Position numbers and translations under genes: made by a program. A stretch of DNA of 64,000 bases from Sambucus nigra (Eukaryota; Streptophyta; Magnoliopsida; Dipsacales; Adoxaceae): contig OX422220.1 of assembly GCA_949130495.1 (NCBI GenBank), forward strand, positions 124,619,810-124,683,809. Reading direction: 5' to 3'. Below the pieces are notes generated by a model. It saw only the letters and a program-made list of their open reading frames with translations. It was not told the DNA's origin and did no database searches. This document shows positions 37,809 to 48,890 of this stretch, one piece after another; the first letter of the stretch is position 1; every line of letters begins with the position of its first letter.

Positions 37809-38355
37809 CGGATAAATGCACAAAATCGAAAGGGGTAATCCCCAACTCCACACAAAGTAGGTGAAATGTATGCGTTATCTCCGTCCACCTACTAATTAGC
37901 GCTGTCATCATTTGATTGTCTGATTTAGGAAAAGTTTCCCTAAATAAATGACTGAATCCGAAATTGTTGATGATATCTCGAACTTCCGGAACATCGGCTA
38001 GACGAGCGTATACTTCTATCGGACCTTGTAGACTCCCAGTTTGCATGTGTATTAGGATCAACTATTGCGTCTCTCGCATGTGGTCTATTATGGTCGTACA
38101 CCCGAACTAAATTTCAATACACGATTGGCAAGATTGGTTGGGGGGGATTCTCGTTTGGTTTAGCGATTTTGCCACACCATTTCCTTTGAATAACATGCAT
38201 TTTGGATAGTAAAATTGATTAATAATATAAATAAATATGAGTGTTTAAAATTGGACTGAAAATACGGAATTTGGTATGGTATGTGCTAATATTGGTATGA
38301 AAATAAATAAGGTATTTGGAATTGATATGAAATGAGAATGAGATAATTTTGAATG

Positions 38356-38366
38356 CTATTTATAGG
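38356..38366 (-). promoter_or_regulatory. TATA box for the Harbinger PMD gene
   Basis: On the - strand CCCCTATAAATAGC lies about 300 bases before the coding-like start and about 275 bases inside the right end of the transposon. Confidence 0.55.
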
Positions 38367-38445
38367 GGTTGGTTTTTAATTGTATATATTTTAACGGATA
38401 GATTTATAACGGACAGATTGATAACAATTAAATTTTGGACCGTTG

Positions 38446-38460
38446 GGGGGGGGGGGGGGG
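38446..38460. repeat. Poly-G run
   Basis: About 16 consecutive G; an assembly-sensitive site near the right end of the Harbinger element. Confidence 0.85.
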
Positions 38461-38589
38461 GAGGGGCCTGAACGAGTGTTCGTCGTCCGTCCAGGCTTGG
38501 GGGGCTGACTCTTCCCCGTCCAGCAGCTGCCACGTCTTTTACATCTTGAGTTACCCTCTCCATTATGTACACTCACCCCGCAATTAACC

Positions 38590-38639
38590 TCAAACGATGT
38601 AAATTTACATCTTTTTTAGCCTTTCCGTTGGAGATGGCC
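38590..38639 (-). repeat. Right terminal inverted repeat of the Harbinger element
   Basis: On the - strand GGCCATCTCCAACGGAAAGG, followed on the outer side by TTA. Confidence 0.8.
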
Positions 38640-38642
38640 TTA

Positions 38643-39774
38643 GAGACAGAAATATTGTAGGCAGTGCCTTGTAGTTTGTAGAGGGTGGGAAGTGATGGAA
38701 CATATAAGCGTATTATCAAAGCCCATTTATATAGAAGCAATCTGTTGAGGGTGGGAAGTGATGTTGTAGGTAGTGCCTTGTAGTCTGCCGAATTTATAAG
38801 AGAAGGTGGAGTGCGTCGAAAAGAATTACACGTCATTATTGGTATCTAGTCATACAATTAAATGCAATTTAATGCTTCACCACAGTTCTAGGCAGTAACT
38901 TGGGGCTTTTAGCCACTGATTTTACTTACTACCGACTCCTCAAGGGAGCTCTACATGGTTTGCCTTATCTTTCCGTGGTAGTTCCATGGTCAATGACCAT
39001 GGAACATGAATACTGAAGGCAGGTCGATGAAACATGAATGGACCACACACATGTAGATATTTGTACGAATTTGTTGTGGAACTGTGTTACATGACTAAAC
39101 TTAGTAGGACTCTCTAATGGACTGGTTCTAAGGCAGTCAAGACACCCCAAGTAGTGATCGATTGGTCCATAGACCTCAAAAGATGAGGGTAAAGAGTTTA
39201 GATAAGATAGTGGAGTTTTCATCTTCCCTGGATAGGACATGTACAACTCTACTAATATTTACCATACCTTTATATAGGATCTTGTCATCAGCGTCCTTCA
39301 TCAAAGGTCTGATAATGGGGATTGATACCTCATACCCAACGTTTGAGAGATTTGTTGAGTTTTTGAGGTTCAAATAGTGACATAAGTAGTTGGAACATAT
39401 AGTGGTATTGCCAAAGGCCCCTATTGAATCTTGCATTAGCTAGAGGGAAAATACTTAGTCGTTTGAATTGTTATTGTAGTAACTAGCCAAGATTATGAAT
39501 TGATGGTCAATATTTATGGGATTATAAAACAAAATGTGAAGAAAAAATAAATATTAAAATATGATGAAGTAACTACTATAAAAATGTAATTACATGTGAG
39601 GATGTTATTTATAATTAAAATAATATATGTAAAGTTGATAGAAATATGTTGTGCTTGAGTGTAAAGGTGACTAAACCATGAGGGTTTATCATGTAATTAG
39701 TTTAAAAAGACAATAGGTTTCACTGCCTAAATATTTTAAGAATGATAAGGATTTAAAACTATTTGAGGTGTAAA
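38643..39774. other. Old repeat DNA right of the Harbinger element
   Basis: No recognised gene. A phrase near TTGTAGGCAGTGCCTTGTAG (38656) recurs at 38765 and GAGGGTGGGAAGTGATG at 38681 and 38747, a rearranged local duplication. The - strand frames at 38965-39436 have no family I recognise. Confidence 0.4.
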
Positions 39775-39784
39775 CTAAAGGGAG

Positions 39785-39941
39785 ATTTTGGATGTGCATT
39801 GTGTTTGGTCCCTAGTTTGATTCTCGGCATAGTCAAAATAATGCTTGGCCAATGGAAGCCACAAACCGCGAATGAGGATTAGTCGAAGTGCGCGCAAGCT
39901 GACCCAGACACCTCATGGTATGCTAAAAAAAAAAAAAAAAT
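39785..39941 (+). mobile_element. SINE with target duplication
   Basis: A tRNA-type promoter B-box-like stretch (TAGTTTGATTCTCGG) is followed by the plant SINE tail AGTCGAAGTGCGCGCAAGCT and a poly-A run of about 16. The 10-base duplication CTAAAGGGAG lies at 39775-39784 and 39942-39951. The 5' end may be shortened because a clear A box is not obvious. Confidence 0.8.
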
Positions 39942-39951
39942 CTAAAGGGAG

Positions 39952-41639
39952 GTCATATTGTTAAGTAGCTTATATCTACACAAGTTGCTCTATACATGAC
40001 AAAAATAAACTCTTACACTTCATTGATGAGCTTATACTGGAAGGATAAAATAGGAGTTTAAAATCTAGAGTTTAATTTTCATCTTATGAGAGTTTAACGA
40101 TCTAAAATTTATGTACACGATGTGATTAATGATTATATGTGCTATAATATTTTCCATGTATTGTAATTGAGAAATATAGAGGAAATATGGTTAGGCCTAT
40201 TATGTTATTTATGTCGTCTTCTTTGGACGTTGTTGTGATAAAATTAGCACAACTCTCTTAAAATATAAGGAAATCGATTGATTCCAATTGAAAATTTTAG
40301 AAATTATGTGGTTATAACACATTACAAAACCTTGAGGAAAACCTTTTAATTTGGTTTGGTTGAGGTTTTATAGTTGGAACTTCACAATTGCATTTTTCTG
40401 AAACAACTTGTACATGTTATAGCAAAATGAAAAATTAGAAGTTGCATCGTAAAATTATTTGAAAACTATAGTTACATAGATTTTCAAAAACGTATGGTAA
40501 AAAGTTAATCACTAACAGTTTGTATAGTTTAATCCCTGAACATGATTAAAAATAAAATTATTTGAAGGAGATAACTTATGAGAAATCCGGTTGTGATTTG
40601 TATCTTAGTGTTAAATCAAATGATTATCATAAGAATGATATAAGTTATGAATGAATATATACGAGTATGATAATTATTTATATATGTTATTTGATAATTG
40701 GAATATGTAAGTAAATATAGAGAGTATGGAATATAAGAAGGCGTATATTGCATCTTAACCGACAAAGTATGAATAGTTTACGTGGATCGGGTAATCATGA
40801 AAAACAAGTATAAATATTGAATTAAATAACTAAACAAGGATTATTATTTATTGGTAAGTGTTATATATTGAGGTTTAAGTAAATATTATGAAATTTATAT
40901 ATGATTGATTATCGTTGAGTTATAATATGCATATAGTGACGTGGAATATGAAATGATAAAGAATGAATGGAGTATATGTAGGAGTATTGCATGCATTAAT
41001 AGAAATTACTATGTTTGTTTTATTTATCGCACATACTAAATTGTATTGTATTTGTATGTGAAGAGGCAATGCCAATAATATTAGTTGAACCTCAAGAAAA
41101 GGATAAGTAATTTATATAAGCAAGGTGGGTGTACTTGCATATTCCAAATTAATATATAATAAAGATATATGTGCACTATGATTTGTGACCCCAATAGGGT
41201 GAAGCGCATGATAAATTCCTAAGAAGAGATCCATGAAAGAATTGATACCCCAAAAGGGTAAGATTATAAAAATTCCTAAGAAAGTTACAATCCTTAATTA
41301 AAAGGATATGAATGAGAAATGTCCAAGGGGTAAATGGACCCGAGGATTAAATCAAATTGAATAAATTGCTAGTATTTCATTGCTTATATAGTGATTGTGG
41401 GGCTGTGAGTATATTCATTATGCATCTCCTTAATGTGAACTTATGTTCACACATTTCAGGTTTTCTTAAGTTGACTCTGCATGGTCATGTGAAGTTTGCC
41501 AATGTTGCAGGTCTTTGAGGTTTTTTATTGACCTTGCATGGCCATATAAAGTTTTTGAGCTTTGTATATTGTATATAAATCACGGGTAGTAGATACTTAA
41601 CTATATATAGAATTGAATTTATAAAAATAGCATTGTTGT
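39952..41639. other. AT-rich DNA, no gene recognised
   Basis: No coding similarity seen. Phrases such as GACCCCAATAGGGTGAAGCG and GTCCAAGGGGTAAATGGACC suggest an old gypsy LTR, but no borders can be set. Confidence 0.35.
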
Positions 41640-42639
41640 CGTTTAATCAATAATTGATCATATTCTAGAAAATAAAATAAAAAACTAGATCTGAAACACA
41701 AATCTAGGGATCGAATCATAAGACCTTTACAACCCTTGTATTTTATCTGATACACAGGTAATATGTCAATGAAAATGTTGAACTTTATTCTTTTCTAATA
41801 TTTCCAAAAATCTTCCTAGAGTCCACCGAAAGCCTCAAATTTTCTAGTATGTGATCATCCCCAAAGCCGACCTTGTGTGTGGGAAATTATGAAGATCAAT
41901 ACTTGGTGTTTTGAGTGAGATACGACCTTCTCTCCCCATATCCCTTCACAAAAATGTGAATAATACTTTCCTCTTCCTCTCTAACCCTTGATAATGTGTT
42001 ATGCAGCTTAATACACGCCGTTATATATAGGTAAAAGTAGTGAGCTTGGATTAAATTAAGTTTCGAGAGAGTCTAGGTCAGATACTTGGGTAAATTGAGT
42101 ATACTAGGGATCCAAGACTAAATAACTAAATTGGATTCCAAATAGGTACTCAAAAATCTCAAAATAAATCCATGTAATTTATTTTCTTTGTCTATTTAAT
42201 CATAATTAACACCATGAATAATTACGAATGCACTCTAATTTAATTATCTCAAAATTACTTAAATGATGAGATCTTATTTGTAAAGTTTACATGGTATATA
42301 ATATGATTCCCCATATTCAACATATAGTACCCGCTTGGTTAAATCAATTTTACACTAATCAATTTTAACCAATTTCTTATTTATTCCTTGATCTCAAACT
42401 TAACTTATTTGATATTCTACCAGATATAAACCCCTTGGACGGGTTTACTGGTAGAATTAAAACATATAATATATGATCGAGATATCATAATACAAGATAT
42501 TTCTTGGATGCATGTTCCTCTAGGTTACGATCTTAAACATTCTTACACACCGATTTTCCAACTTGCGAATATTTAGACATAATTATTTTGAATTGAACCA
42601 ATAATAATAAACTTTGTAAGGACAAATTTCTAAATATGT
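41640..42639 (-). repeat. Probable 3' LTR part of a decayed copia element
   Basis: On the - strand a TATA-like CCTATATATAACGG lies near 42020-42031. The sequence sits where the 3' end of the - strand copia pol fragment (50231-51488) would lie if the gag-only element 42640-50230 were removed. Borders are not visible. Confidence 0.4.
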
Positions 42640-43793
42640 CAATTCGTATGTATTGGCATTATTTCGAAAAAAAACAACTTTGTGTCATGGGATATATTTT
42701 ACTTGTCACGATTCCCATTAAGCCTATGATGTTGTGTTGAAGACGGAGAGGCTAAGATTAAAAGATAGATCATGTCCTAGTTTTAGTGCACGTTTCACGT
42801 CTTCACATTGGTTTTCCAAGATTCTCTGAGGTATGAATGCATAATAGTTTATGGATACTCGGTAAATTTTTCTAAGGATGTTATTTTGTCTATGTTTGAT
42901 TTTAAAATGTTTTTAAATTGATTTTTTTGAGTTAATTTGTTATTAGAGCTATACAAAACACTTCCTTGAGTTTATGTGGTTCAAACGATTTCACTAGTCG
43001 TTTAAACGACATTGGAGAGTCTTTCAAACGACATGTCAGTCTCGTTTAAACGAGATGCTATGAGCGTTCAAATAACACGATGATTTTTTTAGAATGGTGT
43101 GCCTCCTAAAAGTTTTTATTTAAGGCGTCTTTTGCTAAAAAAAAATGAGTGTGCAGAACATAAAGAACTAAACAGAACCTATACATTTTCTACAATTGTT
43201 TACCAAAAGTTTCTAATGCTAAAAACATCCTTTGTGTTTACATGATCCGAGTTCACATAACCATATATCATAGAGATCTTGTATTTGTACCATTATTTCA
43301 TTCTTCATCATTCGAAGAACCTATTTCGTGTGGTGGACTTTGTGCTTGCTAATTAACAGTTACTAAGGCTTTATCTGTGGATACCGAGGTACGTGTGTAA
43401 TCGTGTACTATGGACCTGGCATAGGTGGACCCCTGCATTGCACTGTGGAGGAGTAGTTAAAGAGAAGAAGAGGTGTCAAGACTTCTGGGAATCGATTCGT
43501 TGAGTAAGACTGTAATCTTCCTTTGTAAAATCGTATTACAATGATTCTCTGGCCTAGGCCGTTCGAGGTTTTTTCACCTAGTGGTTTCCTCGTACATCGA
43601 TATGTTTTGTGAGCATTATTTACTTTATCTTTCTTAATCACACTAGATGCATGCTTAGGGTTAATAAGATAAATTGTCTTAATTAAGTTTTTCCCCAAAA
43701 ATTGGTGCTTAATAAAATTGAAAAAAAGTTTTTTGAAAAGAAAAATTATTTTCACCTAAAGGACACACATATAGAGGGACCACCGCATTCACA
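42640..43793 (+). repeat. 5' LTR of the gag-only element, 5'-truncated
   Basis: Matches 49100-50230 throughout (for example GTGCACGTTTCACGTCTTCA and GAGGGACC). The region left of about 42640 no longer resembles the other LTR. Confidence 0.8.
42972..43090. promoter_or_regulatory. Cluster of CGTTTAAACGA-type palindromes in the copia LTR
   Basis: Repeats of TCGTTTAAACGA and GTTCAAACGA within about 120 bases. The right LTR has the matching cluster at 49425-49552. Confidence 0.55.
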
Positions 43794-43808
43794 AATTGGT
43801 ATCACAGC
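43794..43808 (+). other. Primer binding site of the gag-only element
   Basis: TTGGTATCACAGCTAG one to two bases after the LTR end, one base different from the usual TGGTATCAGAGC. Confidence 0.8.
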
Positions 43809-43889
43809 TAGAAATACTATTTTATCATGTGAGTAATCCCATGCGTCTTTAGGTATGAATTTCAATATTTATGATGGTTTTTGAACACC

Positions 43890-45390
43890 TATTTTGATGG
43901 ATCGAATTATGCTTATTGGCAGATGCGAATGAAGAGTTCACTTAAGGCCATAGATGAGCGTGTTTGGTTAGTTGTAGAAAAAGAGTGAACACCACCAGTT
44001 ACGAGAGAGGGTGAGGCCACAAGTTTAAAACCTGTTGAGTCATGGATTGAAGCCGAACAAAGATTTTAACAATACAATTACAAAGGTTTAAATTTTATTT
44101 CTTCTTCTGTTACCCCACAAGAGTATAATTGTATTATGATGTGTGAAACCTCTAAAGAGGCATGCGATGTTCTTACACTTACTCACGAGGGAACTAGCAC
44201 TGTTAGGGCGTATTAACTCCAAAACCTCACCACCCAATTTGAGACGATTAAAATGTTAAAGAGTGAGACGTTTGATAAGTTTTATTCTAGGTTCTCCTAT
44301 ATTGTTAACTTGTCATTTAACTTGGGAAAAAAATACCCGATAACCGAGTCATAGAGAAAATCTTAAGGTCGTTGCCTAGTAGATTTGATCCAAAAGGGAC
44401 TGTTTTAAACTCCTTGGGTTTACTTGACTCAAAGAAACTATAATAACTTGTAGATAACCTACAGAATTATGAGATTGACATGTTTACCTACAAGAAAGTG
44501 ACAAAGAAAGAAAAGGTCATCGATTTGAATGCTAGGTAGGAGGAAACTAAAGTTTCGGATGATAATGAATCTGACACCGATTTTGAAGATATAACCTTGT
44601 TGTAAAAGAAGTTTAAAAAGTTTCTTAAGTTCTAAAGCAATCAAAAGATGCCACAAGACTTGATAAATTCAATAACAATAAGTCCGATCACGTCCCTAAG
44701 AATCGAAGTGAGAATGAAAGGAGGGATGAGTCAGATAGGTGTTTTGGTTGTGAGGGCTATGGTTATAGGGTAGTGGAGTGCCCCACTAGACTTAAGAAGG
44801 AGGGAAATAAATGGATTGTATATAGTGCCACCCTTAGTGATAATGAACTGAAAGAGGGAGGAGATTACCCCATTGAGCGCAACTACACCGCGTTCATGAT
44901 TTATCATATGAGCGATGGCGATAAATCTTCTCATGAAGATTCTCATGCGAATGACACGTCTGAGGCCATAGTTTATGAATCCCAAGCAAATGAGGGTGAA
45001 GTGAGTGAGGATGAAGATGTGTAGGAAAGTGAGTTGCAAGTTGCCTTCCATGAATTGTATAAGGAAACGGTGAAGGTGATGAAAGAAAACTTGAAGTTGC
45101 ATGCTAGATTGAAAGAATGTGCCGTAAAAAATAGGGATGCGTTGATTGAGGATCTTAAGGCACAAGAGAAGACTCTTTGGGAGAAAGTAGAGTACATTGA
45201 GCGTGAGAGAGATAGTATTCATGATTTGATAGAGGCTATGAAGAAGGAGATTATGGAGTTTGAGGAGTTTAGGCATTTGCTTGAGTCTAGGAATAGTGTG
45301 CTTGAGGAGAGATTGATAGATTCGAGTAAGGTTAAGTTTGATTTGGAGGCTAGGTCGAGCAAGTTGGATAGGATGTTAGGCACCATCTAA
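43890..45390 (+). pseudogene. Copia-type gag with coiled-coil tail
   Basis: Begins near FDGSNYAYWQMRMKSSLKAI, then WIEAEQRF, LTTQFETIKMLKSETFDKFY and VIEKILRSLPSRFDP, all copia gag (UBN2-type) blocks. The zinc knuckle is CFGCEGYGYRVVEC (44739-44780): the expected His is Tyr, a single C-to-T change. The C-terminal part (45034-45390) is a long Glu/Lys-rich coiled coil ending LDRMLGTI. Stops occur near 43987, 44067, 44215 and 45022, with a small shift near 44330. Capsid protein of the particle; no pol follows. Confidence 0.85.
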
Positions 45391-47098
45391 ATCAAGTATG
45401 ATAGGTGTGGTATAGGCTTCGAAGATCATATTTCTCTCATTCCCAAAGCCAATAGCATACGTGGTAGAGAGACAACTAGAAACATTAGGAGATGTCCACA
45501 TTTAGGTAAATTCCTCGCCATGTTTACACTCACACTCATTGTGGTAGGAAGGGTCTCCTTAGAAGGTTTTTCTACGACCTTAAAATGCTCCTAGGAAGTT
45601 TAAGAATAAAGTCATTTTGGTTCCCCAAACCCCCATGTATCGTTATACACCTACTTAGGTTAGGGAATCGAACTTAGAGATTTTAGGAATTAGACTTCAT
45701 GACTTTCGTTTGCCTGCACATGATACTTCTCATGATATTTCTTACGGGTGATTATGTTAGCTTATTTGTTGTAAGCTAGTTTTGCTTCATGATATATCTT
45801 TGCTAGTGTTAGGACATGTTTATCTCTTTGTATTATATTTTTTCTTTTATTTTTGTCTTATTGAAAAAATACAAAAGATTTTTAGTTTGATATACTTTTG
45901 AAAATACAAAAGGATTTTATTTTTGGTAAAAAATATACTTGAAAACACAAAAAGATTTTTGGTTTATTTTTGTGCCGTGATGTTACACTTGATATGAAAT
46001 ATTGGTGTGCTTAGACCCCTTTCATTTCATACTTCCACGTGACTAGTACATTTGGTTATGATTTTGGATACAAGGATTGATCTTAACCATTTGTTTAATG
46101 GGGTTGTTTCGAAGTTGATTTGCATTTTGATTCGATTATGTATATGCCATTTCACACATGCACGAACTTATTTGAATGTTTAACTTCTCATGTATATTTG
46201 AGTTTGGTGAGAAGTTCTCCTCTCAATTTTGTAATCGATGCGCATATTAGACTTAGGAGGAATTGAGCATGTAAGAATCGTTTCCTATGAGGATTTATAT
46301 TGCATATTGTAAAAATGATGAGAGTACACGAGAAAGGGTTGCAAAAGACATGTGAACTCGTCGTCAAAGTCACTGTTTAAAAGAGTCGAAGAAAAAATTA
46401 AGGTAATAAAAAGAAAATTATGCCAAAAATGGGGCTAATAGGAAATCTTAAAAAAAGAGAAAATAGACCTTCAAAAGAAAAAATTAATTGAAAAGAATTA
46501 TCATTTATATATAAGGGAGTTTTAGTTTAAGATGAACAGGTTTGCACAAATAAGTCCTAGGTTGAAAAAGTCGTGTCATGACGCTATTGTTTGTAGAAAC
46601 GTTATAATTATAGACTTGTGTGCGTGATGTTTGTTTAGTTCATTAAGTTCATAGTTTAATTGTCACATAAGGCTAAAACGTAGTTTGACGATATTTAACG
46701 GTCAATTAGAGCTTCTTGAATGTATCTTTGTGTTTGGATTATGATTCATTTGTGTTTGTTACACCCATTCATTCCATTCCATGTTGAGCACATTGATACT
46801 ATGTTAACATGCAATTCATGTGTTTTTATTTTTGAGTCTATTTTGCTACAGTTTTACATACCGTCAGCTGCTTTTATCAGATATTCTTTTCACTGGGCAG
46901 TTTATACTTTGATTTTGAGCTGGAAATGAGAAAATTTTAAGTCGTTAGAACGACTTTTGGATGTCATTAGAATGACATATCCATATCATTAGATGGATGG
47001 ATTAAACGACCTTCGTGCGAGCTATAGTCGACGCATAGGTATGGTCGATAGATGGGTCGTTAGATGATCATTAGAATGGACCTTTCGAACGAGGTGCT
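45391..47098 (+). other. Long non-coding internal region of the gag-only element
   Basis: No protein recognised after the gag stop. 45400-45760 is a coding-like remainder with stops. A palindrome-type cluster (GTCGTTAGAACGAC, CATTAGAATG, TTCGAACGAG) fills 46938-47098. Confidence 0.5.
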
Positions 47099-48447
47099 TG
47101 ATGAGTGCATTATTTTGTATATTTTATACCCTAATTTATACCTTGTTAGTCCCATTTTGTTTTATTTAATAAGTTCTCAGAATCATTTTATTAAAAAGGG
47201 AAACAAATGCAAGAGTGATTGAATTCATAGTTAAAATGGAAATTCCAAGTAAAAAATGGGTGCTTCAATAATTTCATAATATTCTTGTGCTAATTTGTGA
47301 AAAACGTTGCCTAGTGAAATTTTTGCAGGTAATGACGAAATTTGGTGCAAATTGATGATCAACTCGAAAAAGGCACGAAAAAGATGATATTATGGTCGTT
47401 CGAAAAAAAACTATTTTTACACTTGTGACATCATAAACGGGAATTTTTATTCTCCGAATTGGACAAAATTTGGCATGCGTGTTCAGCAAGAAAAAAGAAG
47501 GCTTTTCGAGTGGGGGGAAATTGAAGAGGTGGAAGTTGAAGAGTTCCACCAAAACCCTAATGCCTCACCCTAAGCCTATAAATAGGACCCTTTGACTCAT
47601 TATTTGGTGTGTAGAACAAGGAGAGAATTGTAGAGTAATTTTGAGAGATTGTAGTCAATTTGAGGGCCAAGTTTTTAGAGGATTGAAGATTATTGTGAGG
47701 TAATTATTGTAAGTTTGATTTATTAATGAAAATCTCTTCTTCTTCTTGAAATTTCTCTTTCATTATGATATATTGATTATTCTGTTAGGATTAGGGTGAA
47801 GTTTATCATAGTTAGCTAATATTATCACGTTAATTTGATGTTTGTCTATTCCCTACTTGTTTTAATTTTTATTAAAGATTCGGTATTCATTTTAAAATGA
47901 CACAAGAGTGTGTTTTAAAACCTTCAAAATTGTTTTGTCAATCAAGTTTTGAGATTTAAAATTAGTAATTTTTGATGGATTATGCTTGCATTTTGATTGT
48001 TTTGATAATCCATGGTTAAATACATTTGCAAATTTTAAAACTTGTATTTTCTAAGGGAATAGGGATTTTAGCCGTCTATTAGAGACGTTAAAAATATATT
48101 GAACATAATCGTCATATTTTTTGAATTAAACGCGGCGATAATCAGTTTAATTTGAGTTATAAAAAGGGAATGTCAACATTAAATTAGTGTGCAATATTAG
48201 TTACGTGATAAATGGACCCCTAATCCTAATTATTTCCTAATTGTTTACAAATCTCTTGCGTTACTATCATTTATTTTAGTTTCTTTTATTTAGTTTAGTA
48301 CATATTCTCTATCCCATTTTATCTAGTTGGATAGTTGCAATTCTTTTAAAAATTAAAATTGACAAATCTCTGTGGGTTCGACCCGTACTTACACTCGCTA
48401 TTCTATAATAGCCCGTGCACTTGCGGTATTTTATAAAATTGACAATA
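47099..48447 (+). mobile_element. Solo-LTR-like insert with duplication GTGCT
   Basis: Starts TGATGAGTGCATTATTTTG. A TATA box (GCCTATAAATAGG) lies at 47573. The end has the phrase CTGTGGGTTCGACCCGTACT and TTGCGGTATTTTATAAA, as in the LTR 3' region of Athila/Ogre-type gypsy elements. GTGCT lies on both sides (47094-47098 and 48448-48452). The right end reads ACAATA rather than CA, so the exact border is uncertain. Confidence 0.6.
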
Positions 48448-48483
48448 GTGCTACTAATTTAGGTCTTTAGCAATTATATTTTT

Positions 48484-48560
48484 CATGGTTCGAACGACAT
48501 TAGCATATCGTTTGAGTGACCTTATATATCATTCGAACGATATCGTTCACTTTTCGAGAT
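48484..48560. promoter_or_regulatory. Palindrome cluster, right part
   Basis: GGTTCGAACGACATT, CATATCGTTTGAGTGAC and CATTCGAACGATATCG. Without the insert 47099-48447 it continues the cluster at 46938-47098. Confidence 0.55.
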
Positions 48561-48875
48561 ATTTCCTAGTTTAGTACCTGCTTATTGCACATCATTTTGA
48601 TATTATTTTGTGGTACTTCTGGATAGTTTACATGAAGTTTTCATTTGACCATCCATGATTGATTATTACACTGAATTATTGGATGAGATTTGGTTTAGTC
48701 ACATCATTTGATATTGATGATTGTTCCATATTACTATTTACTAACTATGATTTGACATATATTGATATTTTATTATCTAGTTGCTCATGATTATCTAGAT
48801 ACACTTTTCATGTTATATTCATAATTGAAATGCGTTAATATATTTATTTTTCTCACTAGTTGTCTATTTGAGACA

Positions 48876-48890
48876 AAAAGGGGGAGATAT
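48876..48890 (+). other. Polypurine tract of the gag-only element
   Basis: AAAAAGGGGGAGATAT just before the LTR start TGATATGTGATG, the usual copia pattern. Confidence 0.85.

Larger units (their letters stand above)
36416..38061 (-). pseudogene. Plant mobile domain (PMD) gene inside the Harbinger element
   Basis: Multi-exon gene on the - strand. Exon 1 (38061-37809) has FGFSHLFRETFPKSD, ALISRWTEITHTFHLLCVEL and TPFDFVHLSG, the PMD core. Intron 1 is 37808-37709 (GTAATATT to TTTTATAG). Exon 2 has IVFVMSSLFFPT, VSLDWAPFLHNLNDMADRDW and SSILTRVYYTL. Intron 2 is 37290-37183 (GTAAAGTC to AATTTTGCAG). Exon 3 begins YLGYEYLHTMAPLLP. The C-terminal tail is Pro/Ser-rich and ends at 36416. A frameshift near 37455 and stops near 37560, 37310 and 36720 break it. 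PMD proteins related to MAIN/MAIL1 act in silencing; the role here is unknown. Confidence 0.78.
28570..38639. mobile_element. PIF/Harbinger DNA transposon carrying a PMD gene
   Basis: 10,070 bases, about 7.0 kb without the solo LTR inside. The ends GGCCATTTCCAATG (left) and GGCCATCTCCAACG (right, inverted) match, and AATTTACA follows in both. Both sides have a TTA duplication (28567-28569 and 38640-38642), the family's typical target. Gene order: Myb-like ORF1 (+), unrecognised gene (-), transposase (-), PMD gene (-). Two minisatellites lie around the transposase. All genes carry stops or frameshifts. Confidence 0.88.

Noticed and set aside
38965..39436. Overlapping - strand frames with protein-like text
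   Set aside because: No recognised domain, no splice or promoter context; not enough to call a gene.
44731..45276. 181-codon open frame on the - strand
   Set aside because: Lies opposite the copia gag coiled coil, which has the better family match; hydrophobic shadow of a Glu/Lys-rich frame.
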